Origin: Caulobacteraceae bacterium
Lineage (GTDB): Bacteria > Pseudomonadota > Alphaproteobacteria > Caulobacterales > Caulobacteraceae
DNA: 8,650 bases
Assembly (NCBI GenBank): GCA_947456005.1
Contig: CANGRP010000103.1
Location: 1-8,650 of the forward strand
Reading direction: 5' to 3'
The notes under the pieces are model-generated. The model ran no database searches, was not told the DNA's origin, and was given only the letters and a program-made list of their open reading frames with translations. Numbering within the stretch: the stretch's first letter is position 1; every line of letters begins with the position of its first letter. The position numbers and the translations under genes were made by a program. This document shows, piece after piece, positions 1 to 6,618 of the stretch.

Positions 1-1
1 C

Positions 2-409
2 GGACGCACCCTCGGGGAGGCCTGGGCGGAGGGGCCCAAGACCTATCTGGGACTGGTGATCGCCGGCTTCCCGAACCTCTTCGCCGTGACCGGGCCCGGC
101 AGTCCTTCGGTGCTGTCGAACATGATCTCGTCCATCGAGCAGCATATCGACTGGATCAGCGGCGCCATTGGCTGGGCGGATGGCCGCCAGGCCCGGACCC
201 TGGAGGCCGACCCGGGCGCGCAGGAGGCCTGGGTGGCGCATGTCAATGAGGCCGCCGCGGGCAGCCTCTACCTGGACGCCGCCTCCTGGTACATGGGCGC
301 AAACGTCCCCGGCAAGCCGCGGGTCTTCATGCCGTACATCGGCGAGGGCTACAAAATCCGTATCGATGAGGTGGCGGCCCGGGACTACGAGGGCTTCCGG
401 GCGGAGTAG
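2..409 (+). CDS. Flavin-containing Baeyer-Villiger monooxygenase, C-terminal part
   Basis: Only the last 135 residues are in the window; the frame is open from base 2 to the TAG at 407-409, so the gene starts upstream. The visible part matches the C-terminus of FAD/NADPH-dependent cyclohexanone monooxygenase-like enzymes. It has a G-F-P-N-L-F-x-V-T-G-P-G-S-P-S-V-L-S-N-M block followed by I-E-Q-H-I-D-W-I, then a Trp-Val-x-H-V-N-E stretch, and near the end S-W-Y-M-G-A-N-V-P-G-K-P-R, all hallmarks of this family. The Rossmann motifs and the family fingerprint (FxGxxxHxxxWP) would lie outside the window. Such cytoplasmic enzymes insert one oxygen next to a ketone carbonyl, giving an ester or lactone. 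The substrate cannot be read from this fragment. The next gene, a serine hydrolase of a family that includes esterases, starts 35 bases downstream on the same strand, which suggests co-transcription and sequential action. Family assignment is firm; pathway role is inference. Confidence 0.9.
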   Translation, partial: GRTLGEAWAEGPKTYLGLVIAGFPNLFAVTGPGSPSVLSNMISSIEQHIDWISGAIGWADGRQARTLEADPGAQEAWVAHVNEAAAGSLYLDAASWYMGANVPGKPRVFMPYIGEGYKIRIDEVAARDYEGFRAE

Positions 410-431
410 AGGCTCGCGCCTGCTGCGGGCC

Positions 432-439
432 GGGGAGGA
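432..439 (+). promoter_or_regulatory. Ribosome binding site of the serine hydrolase
   Basis: GGGGAGGA lies 5 bases before the ATG at 445. It is a strong Shine-Dalgarno match and supports this start, which also places a signal peptide at the N-terminus. Confidence 0.75.
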
Positions 440-444
440 CACAC

Positions 445-1632
445 ATGAAGCACCTGTTGGCATCCGCCCTTGCGGCGGCGGGGCTGTTTACGGCCCCGGC
501 GACCGCGCAGGTCGCGCTGAAGCCGGACACGCCACACCTGTTGTTCTGGAGCCCCGAGCAGCAGGCCCAGTGGTACCCGGCCATGGAGACGGTCTACGAG
601 TCCCGCCCGATCGCTTCAGGCGCGCGCGTCCACGCCCTTCCCCTCGCGGCGCGGAAGATCGATCCCTCCTTCATCCATGCCGACCGCACCTGGACGGTGG
701 ACCAGTACATGGAGGCCTACCGAGTCTCGGGACTCCTGGTGCTTCAAGATGGCGAGGTCCTGCTGGAGAAGTATGGGCCCGGTCGAAGCCCGAAGGATCG
801 CTGGACGTCCTTTTCCGTCGCCAAGTCCGTGACCGCCACCCTCGTGGGCGCGGCGATTCAGGACGGACGCATCAGGAGCCTTGAGACCCCCGTCACGGAC
901 ATCCTGCCGGAGCTGAAGGGCTCGGCCTACGATGGGGTCTCCCTCCGCCAGCTCCTGATGATGAGCTCCGGCGTCCGGTGGAGCGAGGACTATGCCGACC
1001 CCAACTCGGACGTCGCCAAGGGGCCGCTCGAGGGCCTGAAGCTGGCGGAGGGTAAGCCCGGCCTGAACCCGGTGGTGGCCTACATGCGCACCCTGCCGCG
1101 CGCCCACCCCCCCGGGACGGTCTTCAACTACAACACCGGAGAGACGGACATCGTCGGCATCCTGCTCGCCCGGGCGGTCGGCAAGGGTCTGGCCGAGTAC
1201 GCCTCGGAGAAGATCTGGAAGCCCTATGGCATGGAGGCCGACGGCCTCTGGGTGACCGATCCCGGCGGCCTGGAGCGCGGCGGATGCTGCATGTCCATGA
1301 CCCTGCGGGACTACGGCCGGATCGGCCAGTTTGTCCTCGACGACGGGGTGATCGATGGCCGTCCTGTCCTGCCGCCGGGCTGGGCGCGGGAGGCCACAAG
1401 CAAGCAGATCGAGAACGGCCAGGCCGGCTATGGCTACTTCTGGTGGATGCAGCCCAATGGGGCCTACCAGGCGACCGGGATCTTCGGTCAGTCCATCACC
1501 ACCTTCCGGCAGGACCGGATCATCATCGTCGTGAACTCGGCCTGGCCAAGGTCTGGCGGACCGGACCTGCGCGATGGACGAACCGCCCTGATCAATGCGC
1601 TCCGGCAAGCAGCGCTCGCTTCTGGGCCCTGA
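445..1632 (+). CDS. Secreted SxxK serine hydrolase (class C beta-lactamase / family VIII esterase / NylB-like)
   Basis: This 395-residue protein has a clear signal peptide: M-K-H, a hydrophobic Ala/Leu core and an A-T-A cleavage site near residue 21, so the enzyme should act in the periplasm or outside the cell. The penicillin-binding-like fold is shown by S124-V-A-K127 (nucleophile and general base), Y229-N-T as the second motif, and G-I-F-G-Q at 345-349 where true beta-lactamases carry K/H-T-G. The segment around residues 286-295 (T-L-R-D-Y-G-R-I-G-Q) and the Y-G-Y-F-W-W block at 329-334 are typical of the 6-aminohexanoate-dimer hydrolase/esterase branch. Known members hydrolyse esters or amides with an acyl-Ser intermediate. 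The altered third motif argues against a resistance beta-lactamase. It sits between a Baeyer-Villiger monooxygenase and an acyl-CoA ligase, so an ester or lactone is a plausible substrate, although a periplasmic enzyme would need the substrate to be exported or met outside. Family is firm, substrate unknown. Confidence 0.92.
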   Translation: MKHLLASALAAAGLFTAPATAQVALKPDTPHLLFWSPEQQAQWYPAMETVYESRPIASGARVHALPLAARKIDPSFIHADRTWTVDQYMEAYRVSGLLVLQDGEVLLEKYGPGRSPKDRWTSFSVAKSVTATLVGAAIQDGRIRSLETPVTDILPELKGSAYDGVSLRQLLMMSSGVRWSEDYADPNSDVAKGPLEGLKLAEGKPGLNPVVAYMRTLPRAHPPGTVFNYNTGETDIVGILLARAVGKGLAEYASEKIWKPYGMEADGLWVTDPGGLERGGCCMSMTLRDYGRIGQFVLDDGVIDGRPVLPPGWAREATSKQIENGQAGYGYFWWMQPNGAYQATGIFGQSITTFRQDRIIIVVNSAWPRSGGPDLRDGRTALINALRQAALASGP

Positions 1633-1638
1633 GTTCCA

Positions 1639-1656
1639 CCCGGCGCTCCCGCCGGG
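1639..1656 (+). terminator. GC-rich hairpin just after the serine hydrolase stop (possible terminator or attenuator)
   Basis: CCCGGCG (1639-1645) pairs perfectly with CGCCGGG (1650-1656) around the loop CTCC, 7 bases after the TGA of the hydrolase. No proper T-run follows; only GCATTTG is seen about 10 bases later. It may be a weak terminator, an RNA-end stabiliser, or chance in GC-rich DNA. Confidence 0.35.
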
Positions 1657-1685
1657 CGCTTGCATTTGCCCGCCGGTCGGGGGAC

Positions 1686-1698
1686 GTTTGTCACAAGC
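1686..1698. promoter_or_regulatory. Imperfect inverted repeat upstream of the acyl-CoA ligase (candidate operator)
   Basis: GTTTGTCACAAGC is symmetrical around C1692 with one mismatched pair, and it is a relatively AT-rich island in the 102-base gap before the ligase. It could be an operator half-site pair near a promoter, but it is short and no regulator gene is visible, so this is a weak call. Confidence 0.2.
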
Positions 1699-1717
1699 CC
1701 TCCAGAGCGGGGCGATT

Positions 1718-1725
1718 GAGGAGGA
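1718..1725 (+). promoter_or_regulatory. Ribosome binding site of the acyl-CoA ligase
   Basis: GAGGAGGA lies 9 bases before the ATG at 1735. It decides between that ATG and the out-of-frame ATG at 1725-1727, which falls inside the end of the site. Confidence 0.7.
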
Positions 1726-1734
1726 TGAAAAGTC

Positions 1735-3339
1735 ATGGGCTGGAACTTCGGAGACATTCTCGACGCCGTGGGTCCCAACGTGTCGCCAGAGGCGCCCGCC
1801 TTCATCCATGGCGCGCGGGTGATCAAATGGGGCGACGCCGTCCGGATGACGAACAACATGGCCCGAGGCCTGATCGCCCGCGGCGCCCAGCCGGGCGACA
1901 AGATCGCCATCTACATGCGCAACCGGCCCGAATACCTTTTGTCCGTTGCGGCCGCCTGGAAGGCGCGTCTGACCCACGTCAACGTCAACTACCGCTACAC
2001 CCCTGAAGAAGTCTGGTACATCTTCGACAATTCCGACGCCCAGACAGTGGTTTACGCCAGTGAGTTCAGGGACGCCGTCGCCGAAATCCGACCCCGCCTG
2101 CCCAAGGTGAAGACCTGGGTCGAGGTCAGTGAAGCCGGCGATGTCGCTCCCTTTGCCGAGCGCTTCGAGGCCCTTGGAGACGAGGGCAATGGCGGTCCCC
2201 TGGACATCGTCAGGTCCGGCGACGACCAGTTCTTCATCTATACCGGCGGCACCACGGGCATGCCCAAGGGCGTCATGTGGACTCACCACGACATGCGGGA
2301 GATCACCCTGCAGGGCGCGCGCAAGCTGGGCCCGGTTCCCGAGACCCTCGAGGAACTCGCCGAGGCGACCCGCCGCATGCCGGTGGGCTCGCGCATCCTG
2401 CCGGCGCCGCCCCTGATGCACGGGACGGGCCTGTTGACCTCCATGGGCGTCATGATGGCCGGCGGATGCGTCATCACCCTGGAGAAGCCCAACTTCGACG
2501 CCGAGGAACTCCTGACGGCGATCGACGCCCACAAGCCCCAGACCCTGGTCATCGTCGGCGACTCCTTCGGCAAGCCCATTCTGAACGCCCTGAATGCGGC
2601 GCCCGGCCGCTACGACGTGTCCAGCATACTGACCATCGTCTCCTCCGGCGTGATGTGGAGCCACGAGGTCAAGAAGGGCATGCTGGAGCACATGCCCCAG
2701 GCCATGCTCAGCGATGGCTTCTCGTCGTCCGAAGCTTTGGGCATGGGCAATTCCATCATGACCAAGGACTCCGAGGTCCAGACCGCCAAGTTCATGCTGG
2801 GCGAGCGCTGCAAGGTGTTCGATGAGAACGACCAACCGGTGGAGCCGGGCTCGGGCAGGTCGGGCATGGTCGCCATCGGGCCGCCCAATCCCCTCGGCTA
2901 CTACAAGGACGACGAGAAGACCGCCCGGACCTTCCGGACGATCAACGGCGTCCGTTATTCGATCCCGGGCGACTGGTGCATCGTCGAGGCGGACGGCACC
3001 CTGACCCTGCTGGGACGCGGCTCGGCCTGCATCAATACGGCAGGCGAGAAGGTCTTCCCGGAAGAGGTCGAGGAGGCCCTCAAGACCCATCCCAGCGTCG
3101 AGGACGCCCTTGTGGTGGGCCTGCCCGACGAGAAGTGGGGCCAGGCGGTCACCGGCGTGGTGCGTCTCTCCGAGGGTGCGAGTCTCGACGAGGAAGCCCT
3201 GCGCGCGCACGTTCGCAGGTCCCTTGCCGGGTACAAGACGCCCAAGCGGGTCGTCGCCACCGACCAGTCGATCCGCGCCAGCAATGGAAAGGCTGATTAC
3301 GCGACGGCCAAGAAGATCGCCGAGACCACTCTGGCCTGA
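1735..3339 (+). CDS. AMP-forming acyl-CoA synthetase (FadD19/PRK07798-like)
   Basis: This 534-residue cytoplasmic enzyme of the ANL superfamily activates a carboxylic acid through an acyl-AMP to its CoA thioester. The core motifs are intact. The phosphate-binding loop Y-T-G-G-T-T-G-M-P-K-G is at 169-179, the adenine/Mg motif ending S-S-S-E at E333, the ribose-binding Asp at 413 in P-G-D-W, the hinge region L-L-G-R-G-S at 425-430 followed by C-I-N-T-A-G-E-K-V-F-P-E-E-V-E-E, and the C-terminal catalytic lysine at K519 in N-G-K-A-D-Y. Length and the C-I-N-T-x-G-E-K-V-F-P signature place it with the acyl-CoA synthetases that include actinobacterial FadD19, which activates sterol side-chain acids. 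The true substrate here may differ. It lies downstream of the monooxygenase and serine hydrolase on the same strand, separated by 102 bases with a hairpin, and ends 11 bases from a convergent hydrolase gene. Confidence 0.93.
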   Translation: MGWNFGDILDAVGPNVSPEAPAFIHGARVIKWGDAVRMTNNMARGLIARGAQPGDKIAIYMRNRPEYLLSVAAAWKARLTHVNVNYRYTPEEVWYIFDNSDAQTVVYASEFRDAVAEIRPRLPKVKTWVEVSEAGDVAPFAERFEALGDEGNGGPLDIVRSGDDQFFIYTGGTTGMPKGVMWTHHDMREITLQGARKLGPVPETLEELAEATRRMPVGSRILPAPPLMHGTGLLTSMGVMMAGGCVITLEKPNFDAEELLTAIDAHKPQTLVIVGDSFGKPILNALNAAPGRYDVSSILTIVSSGVMWSHEVKKGMLEHMPQAMLSDGFSSSEALGMGNSIMTKDSEVQTAKFMLGERCKVFDENDQPVEPGSGRSGMVAIGPPNPLGYYKDDEKTARTFRTINGVRYSIPGDWCIVEADGTLTLLGRGSACINTAGEKVFPEEVEEALKTHPSVEDALVVGLPDEKWGQAVTGVVRLSEGASLDEEALRAHVRRSLAGYKTPKRVVATDQSIRASNGKADYATAKKIAETTLA

Positions 3340-3348
3340 GGCCGGCCT
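3339..3348. repeat. Palindrome AGGCCGGCCT between convergent genes
   Basis: A perfect 10-base palindrome begins on the last base of the ligase stop codon and fills most of the 11-base gap to the stop of the minus-strand hydrolase. Together with GGCC at 3333-3336 it could form a small stem at the end of either transcript. There is no T-run on either strand, so a terminator role is not shown. Confidence 0.25.
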
Positions 3349-3350
3349 GG

Positions 3351-4340
3351 TCAGCGGCGGCGGACTTCCATCGGGTAGCCAGGGCGTGAAGCGCTGGCCG
3401 CCCGGTCGAGTTCGGCCCAGCCTGTGGCGTCGCCGGCGAGGCTTGCGCGCCAGAAGGCCGACTGGAGGTTGCGGAGGCGGCCGGCGGTCCGGCCCAGGAC
3501 CGGATCGGTCTCCGGGGCGTCGAAGTCGCCATGGCGGAAGCCGTCCAGCTTGGCGGCGTACTTTCGGCCAGGCGGAGCCCGGTCAAAGGCCTCCAGTCGC
3601 CAGGCGGGCGTCTCACCCGCCGCCCCGAAGTCCTGGCTTCCGGTCACGCTGAAGAGCGGTGATGACATTCGGTCAAAGGCGCCGGGCCGCAGTCCCAGGC
3701 GTCCGCTGCCCTGGCCGCTGATCACCAGGCCGCCCCGGAAGCCTGACGGGAAGGGCGGGGGCGGCTCGGGCGATAGCCTTGCGCCGCACAGGACCAGAGT
3801 CAGATAGGCTCCGAAGGAGTGACCGGCCATGCCAATGCGTGTGGGGTCAATACGCTCGCGCACCGAGGCGGGAAGGCGGTCATCAAGGTCGCGCACCAGC
3901 CCGAGCAGGAACCCGATGTCCGCGAGGCGGCTGCGAAGGAAGACGGGCCGTTCCATCACCTCGGTCAGGGGCGGGCCACCTGGGCGACCGCCCATCGCGG
4001 CGGCCAGGGCCTGGCGCACTGCCCGGGCGTCCTCGGCGGGAAGCATCGGGTCAGGGACCTGGACCGAGTCCGTATGGGTGGGGTGGATCACCACGACCCC
4101 CCGGGCCGCCCAGTATCTCCCGGTCTCCCCGAAGGCCGAGAGGGACCCCCCGAAGCCGTGGCTGAACAGGACCACTGGCCAGGGTCCGGCCGACGTCGGC
4201 ATATGAATCCGGGTCGGGATGGTCCGTCCCCGCGCCGGGTCCACCAGGTCGATCCGTTGCAGCGTCCGGACCGGAGGCTGGAACTCGGCGGGGACGGCCA
4301 GGGCGGGGGCGACCTGGAGCAGGCGACGGCGACTGAACAT
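3351..4340 (-). CDS. Exported alpha/beta hydrolase (dienelactone hydrolase / PAF-acetylhydrolase-like)
   Basis: The 329-residue protein begins M-F-S-R-R-R-L-L-Q followed by a short hydrophobic stretch and V-P-A at 16-18, which resembles a twin-arginine leader, so export in folded form is likely. The alpha/beta-hydrolase core is clear: oxyanion-hole segment S-H-G-F-G-G at 60-65, nucleophile elbow G-H-S-F-G at 173-177 with Ser175, a probable acid residue at Asp237 (T-G-S-Q-D) and His270 in G-F-R-H-G-D. The order and the phrase P-V-V-L-F-S-H-G-F-G resemble the predicted dienelactone hydrolase and PAF-acetylhydrolase-like families, which cleave esters; the exact substrate is not evident. The ATG at 4340 is the only reasonable start, because an in-frame TAG lies 12 bases upstream (4350-4352). 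Its ribosome site is poor: AGGGA sits 1 base and AGGGGA 12 bases before the ATG. The gene is convergent with the ligase and divergent from the thioesterase. Confidence 0.87.
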   Translation of the reverse strand: MFSRRRLLQVAPALAVPAEFQPPVRTLQRIDLVDPARGRTIPTRIHMPTSAGPWPVVLFSHGFGGSLSAFGETGRYWAARGVVVIHPTHTDSVQVPDPMLPAEDARAVRQALAAAMGGRPGGPPLTEVMERPVFLRSRLADIGFLLGLVRDLDDRLPASVRERIDPTRIGMAGHSFGAYLTLVLCGARLSPEPPPPFPSGFRGGLVISGQGSGRLGLRPGAFDRMSSPLFSVTGSQDFGAAGETPAWRLEAFDRAPPGRKYAAKLDGFRHGDFDAPETDPVLGRTAGRLRNLQSAFWRASLAGDATGWAELDRAASASRPGYPMEVRRR

Positions 4341-4356
4341 ATCCCTGTTCTATCCC

Positions 4357-4400
4357 CTGGCGGGCGACCTGCGCCAGCCCGGGGTGAGGGCTGGCGCCAG
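4357..4400. promoter_or_regulatory. Nested inverted repeats in the divergent spacer
   Basis: The 98 bases between the hydrolase start (4340, minus) and the thioesterase start (4439, plus) hold CTGGCG at 4357-4362, CGCCAG at 4372-4377 and the perfect palindrome CTGGCGCCAG at 4391-4400. In addition GCGCCAGCCC (4371-4380) pairs perfectly with GGGCTGGCGC (4388-4397) around a 7-base loop. The arms can pair in alternative ways. A regulator-binding operator serving both genes, or an RNA hairpin in the leader of either transcript, would fit. There is no T-run, so a simple terminator is less likely. Function is inferred. Confidence 0.45.
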
Positions 4401-4426
4401 GCGAACGTCTTGGCTACTCGGGAGGC

Positions 4427-4432
4427 GAGGAG
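4427..4432 (+). promoter_or_regulatory. Ribosome binding site of the thioesterase
   Basis: GAGGAG lies 6 bases before the ATG at 4439, with GGAGG a few bases further upstream. It supports this start over any start further upstream in the other frame, which would run antisense through the hydrolase gene. Confidence 0.65.
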
Positions 4433-4438
4433 CTCCAG

Positions 4439-5241
4439 ATGACCCACACCGCCGGAACCCCCTTTCGCGAGATGATGCAGTCCCTGGCTCCCGGCGAGCA
4501 GGGTCTGGCCATCGACCTGCCCGGAGACTGGCTTCAGGGGCGTACGGCCTACGGCGGGCTCACCGGCGCCCTCTGCGTGGAGGCGGCTGCGCGCCTGCAT
4601 CCGGGCCTGCCACCCTTGCGCAACGCCCATTCGCCCTCGCCGGGCCCGCCTCCGGGCGCCTGGTCGTGCAGGCCGAGGTGGTCCGCCAGGGCAAGTCCGC
4701 CGTCGTCATCGAGGCCTCGGTGACGGGAGAGGCCGGACCCGCCGCCCGCGCCCTCCTGACCTATGGCGCCGGCCGGGACTCGCGGATCGGCGCCTCAGGC
4801 GCCGCGCCGCCCGCCGTTCCGGCCCCCGAGGCCTGTCCCGCCTTCTTCGCCGCGGACCGCAAGCCCAGCTTCGCCCACCACTTCGATGTGCGCCTGGCCG
4901 GGGGCGCCCGGCCCATGACCCCGGGGGCCGAGCCCAGGATCGTGGTCTGGATCCGGCACGGCGACGGTGAGACCCCCGGCGGCCTTCCCGCCCTGGTGGC
5001 CCTGGCCGACGCCGTTCCCTCGCCGGCCCTGGTGCTGTTTCCCGAGTTCGCCCCCTTCAGCACCATGACCTGGTCCCTGGACCTCACCTCGGCGGCGCCG
5101 GAAAGCGCCTCAGGCTGGTGGCTCCTGGACAGCGTCATCGACGCCGCCGATGGCGGCTACGCCTCACAGGACATGGGTCTCTGGAACGACGCCGGCGAAC
5201 TCGTCGCCCGCGCCCGCCAGATGGTGGCCGTCTTCATCTGA
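4439..5241 (+). pseudogene. Acyl-CoA thioesterase-like protein (double hot-dog), frameshifted
   Basis: The N-terminal part (residues 1-63, from ATG 4439) reads as a hot-dog thioesterase with Q-G-R-T-A-Y-G-G-L-T-G-A-L, a conserved segment of TesB-like / 4HBT_3 proteins. After L-R-N-A the frame loses all similarity and stops at 4723. From base 4630 the next frame continues exactly where the family should: F-A-L-A-G-P-A-S-G-R-L, then V-V-R-Q-G-K-S-A, and a C-terminal hot-dog with W-W-L-L-D, G-G-Y-A-S-Q-D and A-R-A-R-Q-M-V-A-V-F, ending at the TGA at 5239-5241. Inserting one base between 4629 and 4630 (G giving Gln, or T giving His) restores 267 residues, a usual length for this family. Such enzymes release free acids from acyl-CoA, which could balance the ligase nearby. 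As given, the product would be truncated at 95 residues. A sequencing error cannot be excluded. The end overlaps the convergent PepSY gene by 8 bases. Confidence 0.85.
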
Positions 5242-6613
5242 CGGGGTCCAGGCCCAGCCAGGTCCGGACCGAGGGGATCCGGCGAAGGACCAGGAACTCA
5301 ACCAGGGCGACCAGGATGAGGCTCGCCCCCAGGACGGGCAAGAAGACGCCCAGCGCCAGAATGGCGAGGCCGACGCCCCGGGCGGCATTAACGTTGGTCA
5401 GCCGCTCCGGCGTTCCCAGCACCCCTGAGGGTCCGCGCCGCCGCCACATGACGATCCCGCTCACCGAGAGCAAGACCAGGCCTGTCGCCGCAAGCAGGCC
5501 CATAAGCTGGTTGGCGAGCCCGAAGAGTTGTCCCTCATGGGCCGCGATCCCGTAGCCGATGGCCTGGTCGATCGGATGCTTGTCAGCGAAGGTCTCGGCC
5601 CCCGTCACCTCGCCGGTGGCGGGGTCGAGGGTCAGCACGACCCTGTGAGGCCGGTTCGCGGTCTCTGACCGGACCGTCCAGACCGGCGAGGCTCGCCAGC
5701 CGCCGCCCGTCGCGGGCGGGGCGATCAGGACTGGCGGCGGCAGGTCCATCAGGCGGACCGACGCCGCCATCCGGTCCAGCGATGCGACCGTCGGACCTGC
5801 GTCAGCTGGAGGGCGGCCGGAAAGGGCGCGGTGGGCGGCGTGATCGTCGACCTTCTCTGACTTCCGGCCCGAGGACCACTCCTGGGAAGCCGCAAGGGTT
5901 CCTGTCGCCCGGCGCACCTCCTTGAAGGCGTCGCCCCAGACCGTGGTCCAGGGCAGGCCGGTGAGCAGGAGGAAGAGGGCGAGCCCTGAGACCCAGAACC
6001 CTGTGACAGCATGCAGGTCGCGCCAGGCGAGGCGCCCGCCCAGGCTGAGCCGCGGCCAGAGGATCCCGCCGGGACCGCGACCGCCCCTGGGAAACCAGAG
6101 GACGAGGCCGGTGAGGATCATCACCACCGCCCATCCGGCCGCGAGCTCGACAAGGATGGAGCCTTGTTCGCCCATCAGGAGTTCGCCGTGGATCGTCTTG
6201 ATCACCTCCATCGGCCGTTCCGCCTCGCGCTCCAGGCCGAGCACGACATTGGCTTCCGGATGCACGAAGGCGATGAGGGGCCCGTCGGGCGTCGAAAGGG
6301 TGACGCGGGCGGCGTCGTCCATCTCCCGCCTGACCTCGTAGAACCGGAGCCTGGAGCCCTCTGGCGCTGCGGCGAGGGCCGCCTTCACCTGAGCCTCGGG
6401 GCTTCTGGGTTCGCCCTGCACGACCAGGTGGTCGTAGGGGCTGTCGAGGAAGGCCTCGACCTGTGGCTTGAAGAGGTAGGCCGCTCCTGTCAGGGACAGG
6501 ATGATGACGAAGGGGATGCAGAACAGGCCGGCGTAGAAGTGCCAACGCCAGACCGTCCTGTGGGCCAGGATGGCCTTGCGCTCGGCGCCATGCAGGGACC
6601 CGGGCTCGGTCAT
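5234..6613 (-). CDS. PepSY-domain membrane protein, probable ferri-siderophore/heme-type inner-membrane reductase
   Basis: Numbering is from the ATG at 6613 (459 residues). A membrane helix at about 26-48 (begins H-F-Y-A-G-L, ends T-G-A-A-Y-L-F) is followed by a periplasmic PepSY-like region (70-140), helices at about 152-174 and 202-226, a second periplasmic region (230-355) and two or three C-terminal helices (366-390, 414-444). Conserved histidines typical of PepSY_TM proteins are at 25, 142 (I-H-G-E-L), 201 (D-L-H-A-V-T-G) and 359 (A-A-H-E-G-Q). In the family, FoxB of Pseudomonas binds heme and reduces ferric siderophores, so these His are candidate heme ligands. The gene directly follows a TonB receptor on the same strand. 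GTG codons at 6625 and 6622 are alternative starts; the latter would overlap the receptor stop as GTGA. No start has a strong ribosome site, which suggests translational coupling. Family firm, substrate inferred. Confidence 0.87.
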   Translation of the reverse strand: MTEPGSLHGAERKAILAHRTVWRWHFYAGLFCIPFVIILSLTGAAYLFKPQVEAFLDSPYDHLVVQGEPRSPEAQVKAALAAAPEGSRLRFYEVRREMDDAARVTLSTPDGPLIAFVHPEANVVLGLEREAERPMEVIKTIHGELLMGEQGSILVELAAGWAVVMILTGLVLWFPRGGRGPGGILWPRLSLGGRLAWRDLHAVTGFWVSGLALFLLLTGLPWTTVWGDAFKEVRRATGTLAASQEWSSGRKSEKVDDHAAHRALSGRPPADAGPTVASLDRMAASVRLMDLPPPVLIAPPATGGGWRASPVWTVRSETANRPHRVVLTLDPATGEVTGAETFADKHPIDQAIGYGIAAHEGQLFGLANQLMGLLAATGLVLLSVSGIVMWRRRGPSGVLGTPERLTNVNAARGVGLAILALGVFLPVLGASLILVALVEFLVLRRIPSVRTWLGLDPVR

Positions 6614-6618
6614 GGCGC

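Noticed and set aside
168..884. Plus-strand open frame of 238 codons across the monooxygenase end and the hydrolase start
   Set aside because: It is an out-of-frame shadow rich in Arg, Pro and Gly, overlapping two genes with clear family motifs.
616..3210. Very long open frame of 864 codons on the minus strand, crossing the hydrolase, the gap and the ligase
   Set aside because: It is codon-aligned antisense to both plus-strand genes, which share one frame. It stays open only because the sense codons TTA, CTA and TCA are avoided in this GC-rich DNA. Its translation is low-complexity, matches no family I know, and both sense proteins have intact catalytic motifs.
4391..4400. Palindrome as a mobile-element end or attachment site
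   Set aside because: There is no transposase or integrase, no target duplication and no second copy seen in the window; a regulatory or RNA-structure reading fits the spacer position better.
4219..4629. Upstream extension of the second thioesterase frame, giving an apparent 340-residue protein from 4219
   Set aside because: The part before 4630 runs antisense through the hydrolase gene and the spacer, has no hot-dog similarity and no ribosome site. The true N-terminus is in the other frame from 4439.
5802..6545. Minus-strand open frame of 247 codons inside the PepSY gene
   Set aside because: It is an alternative frame of the PepSY gene, Arg/Pro-rich, without membrane helices or family features.
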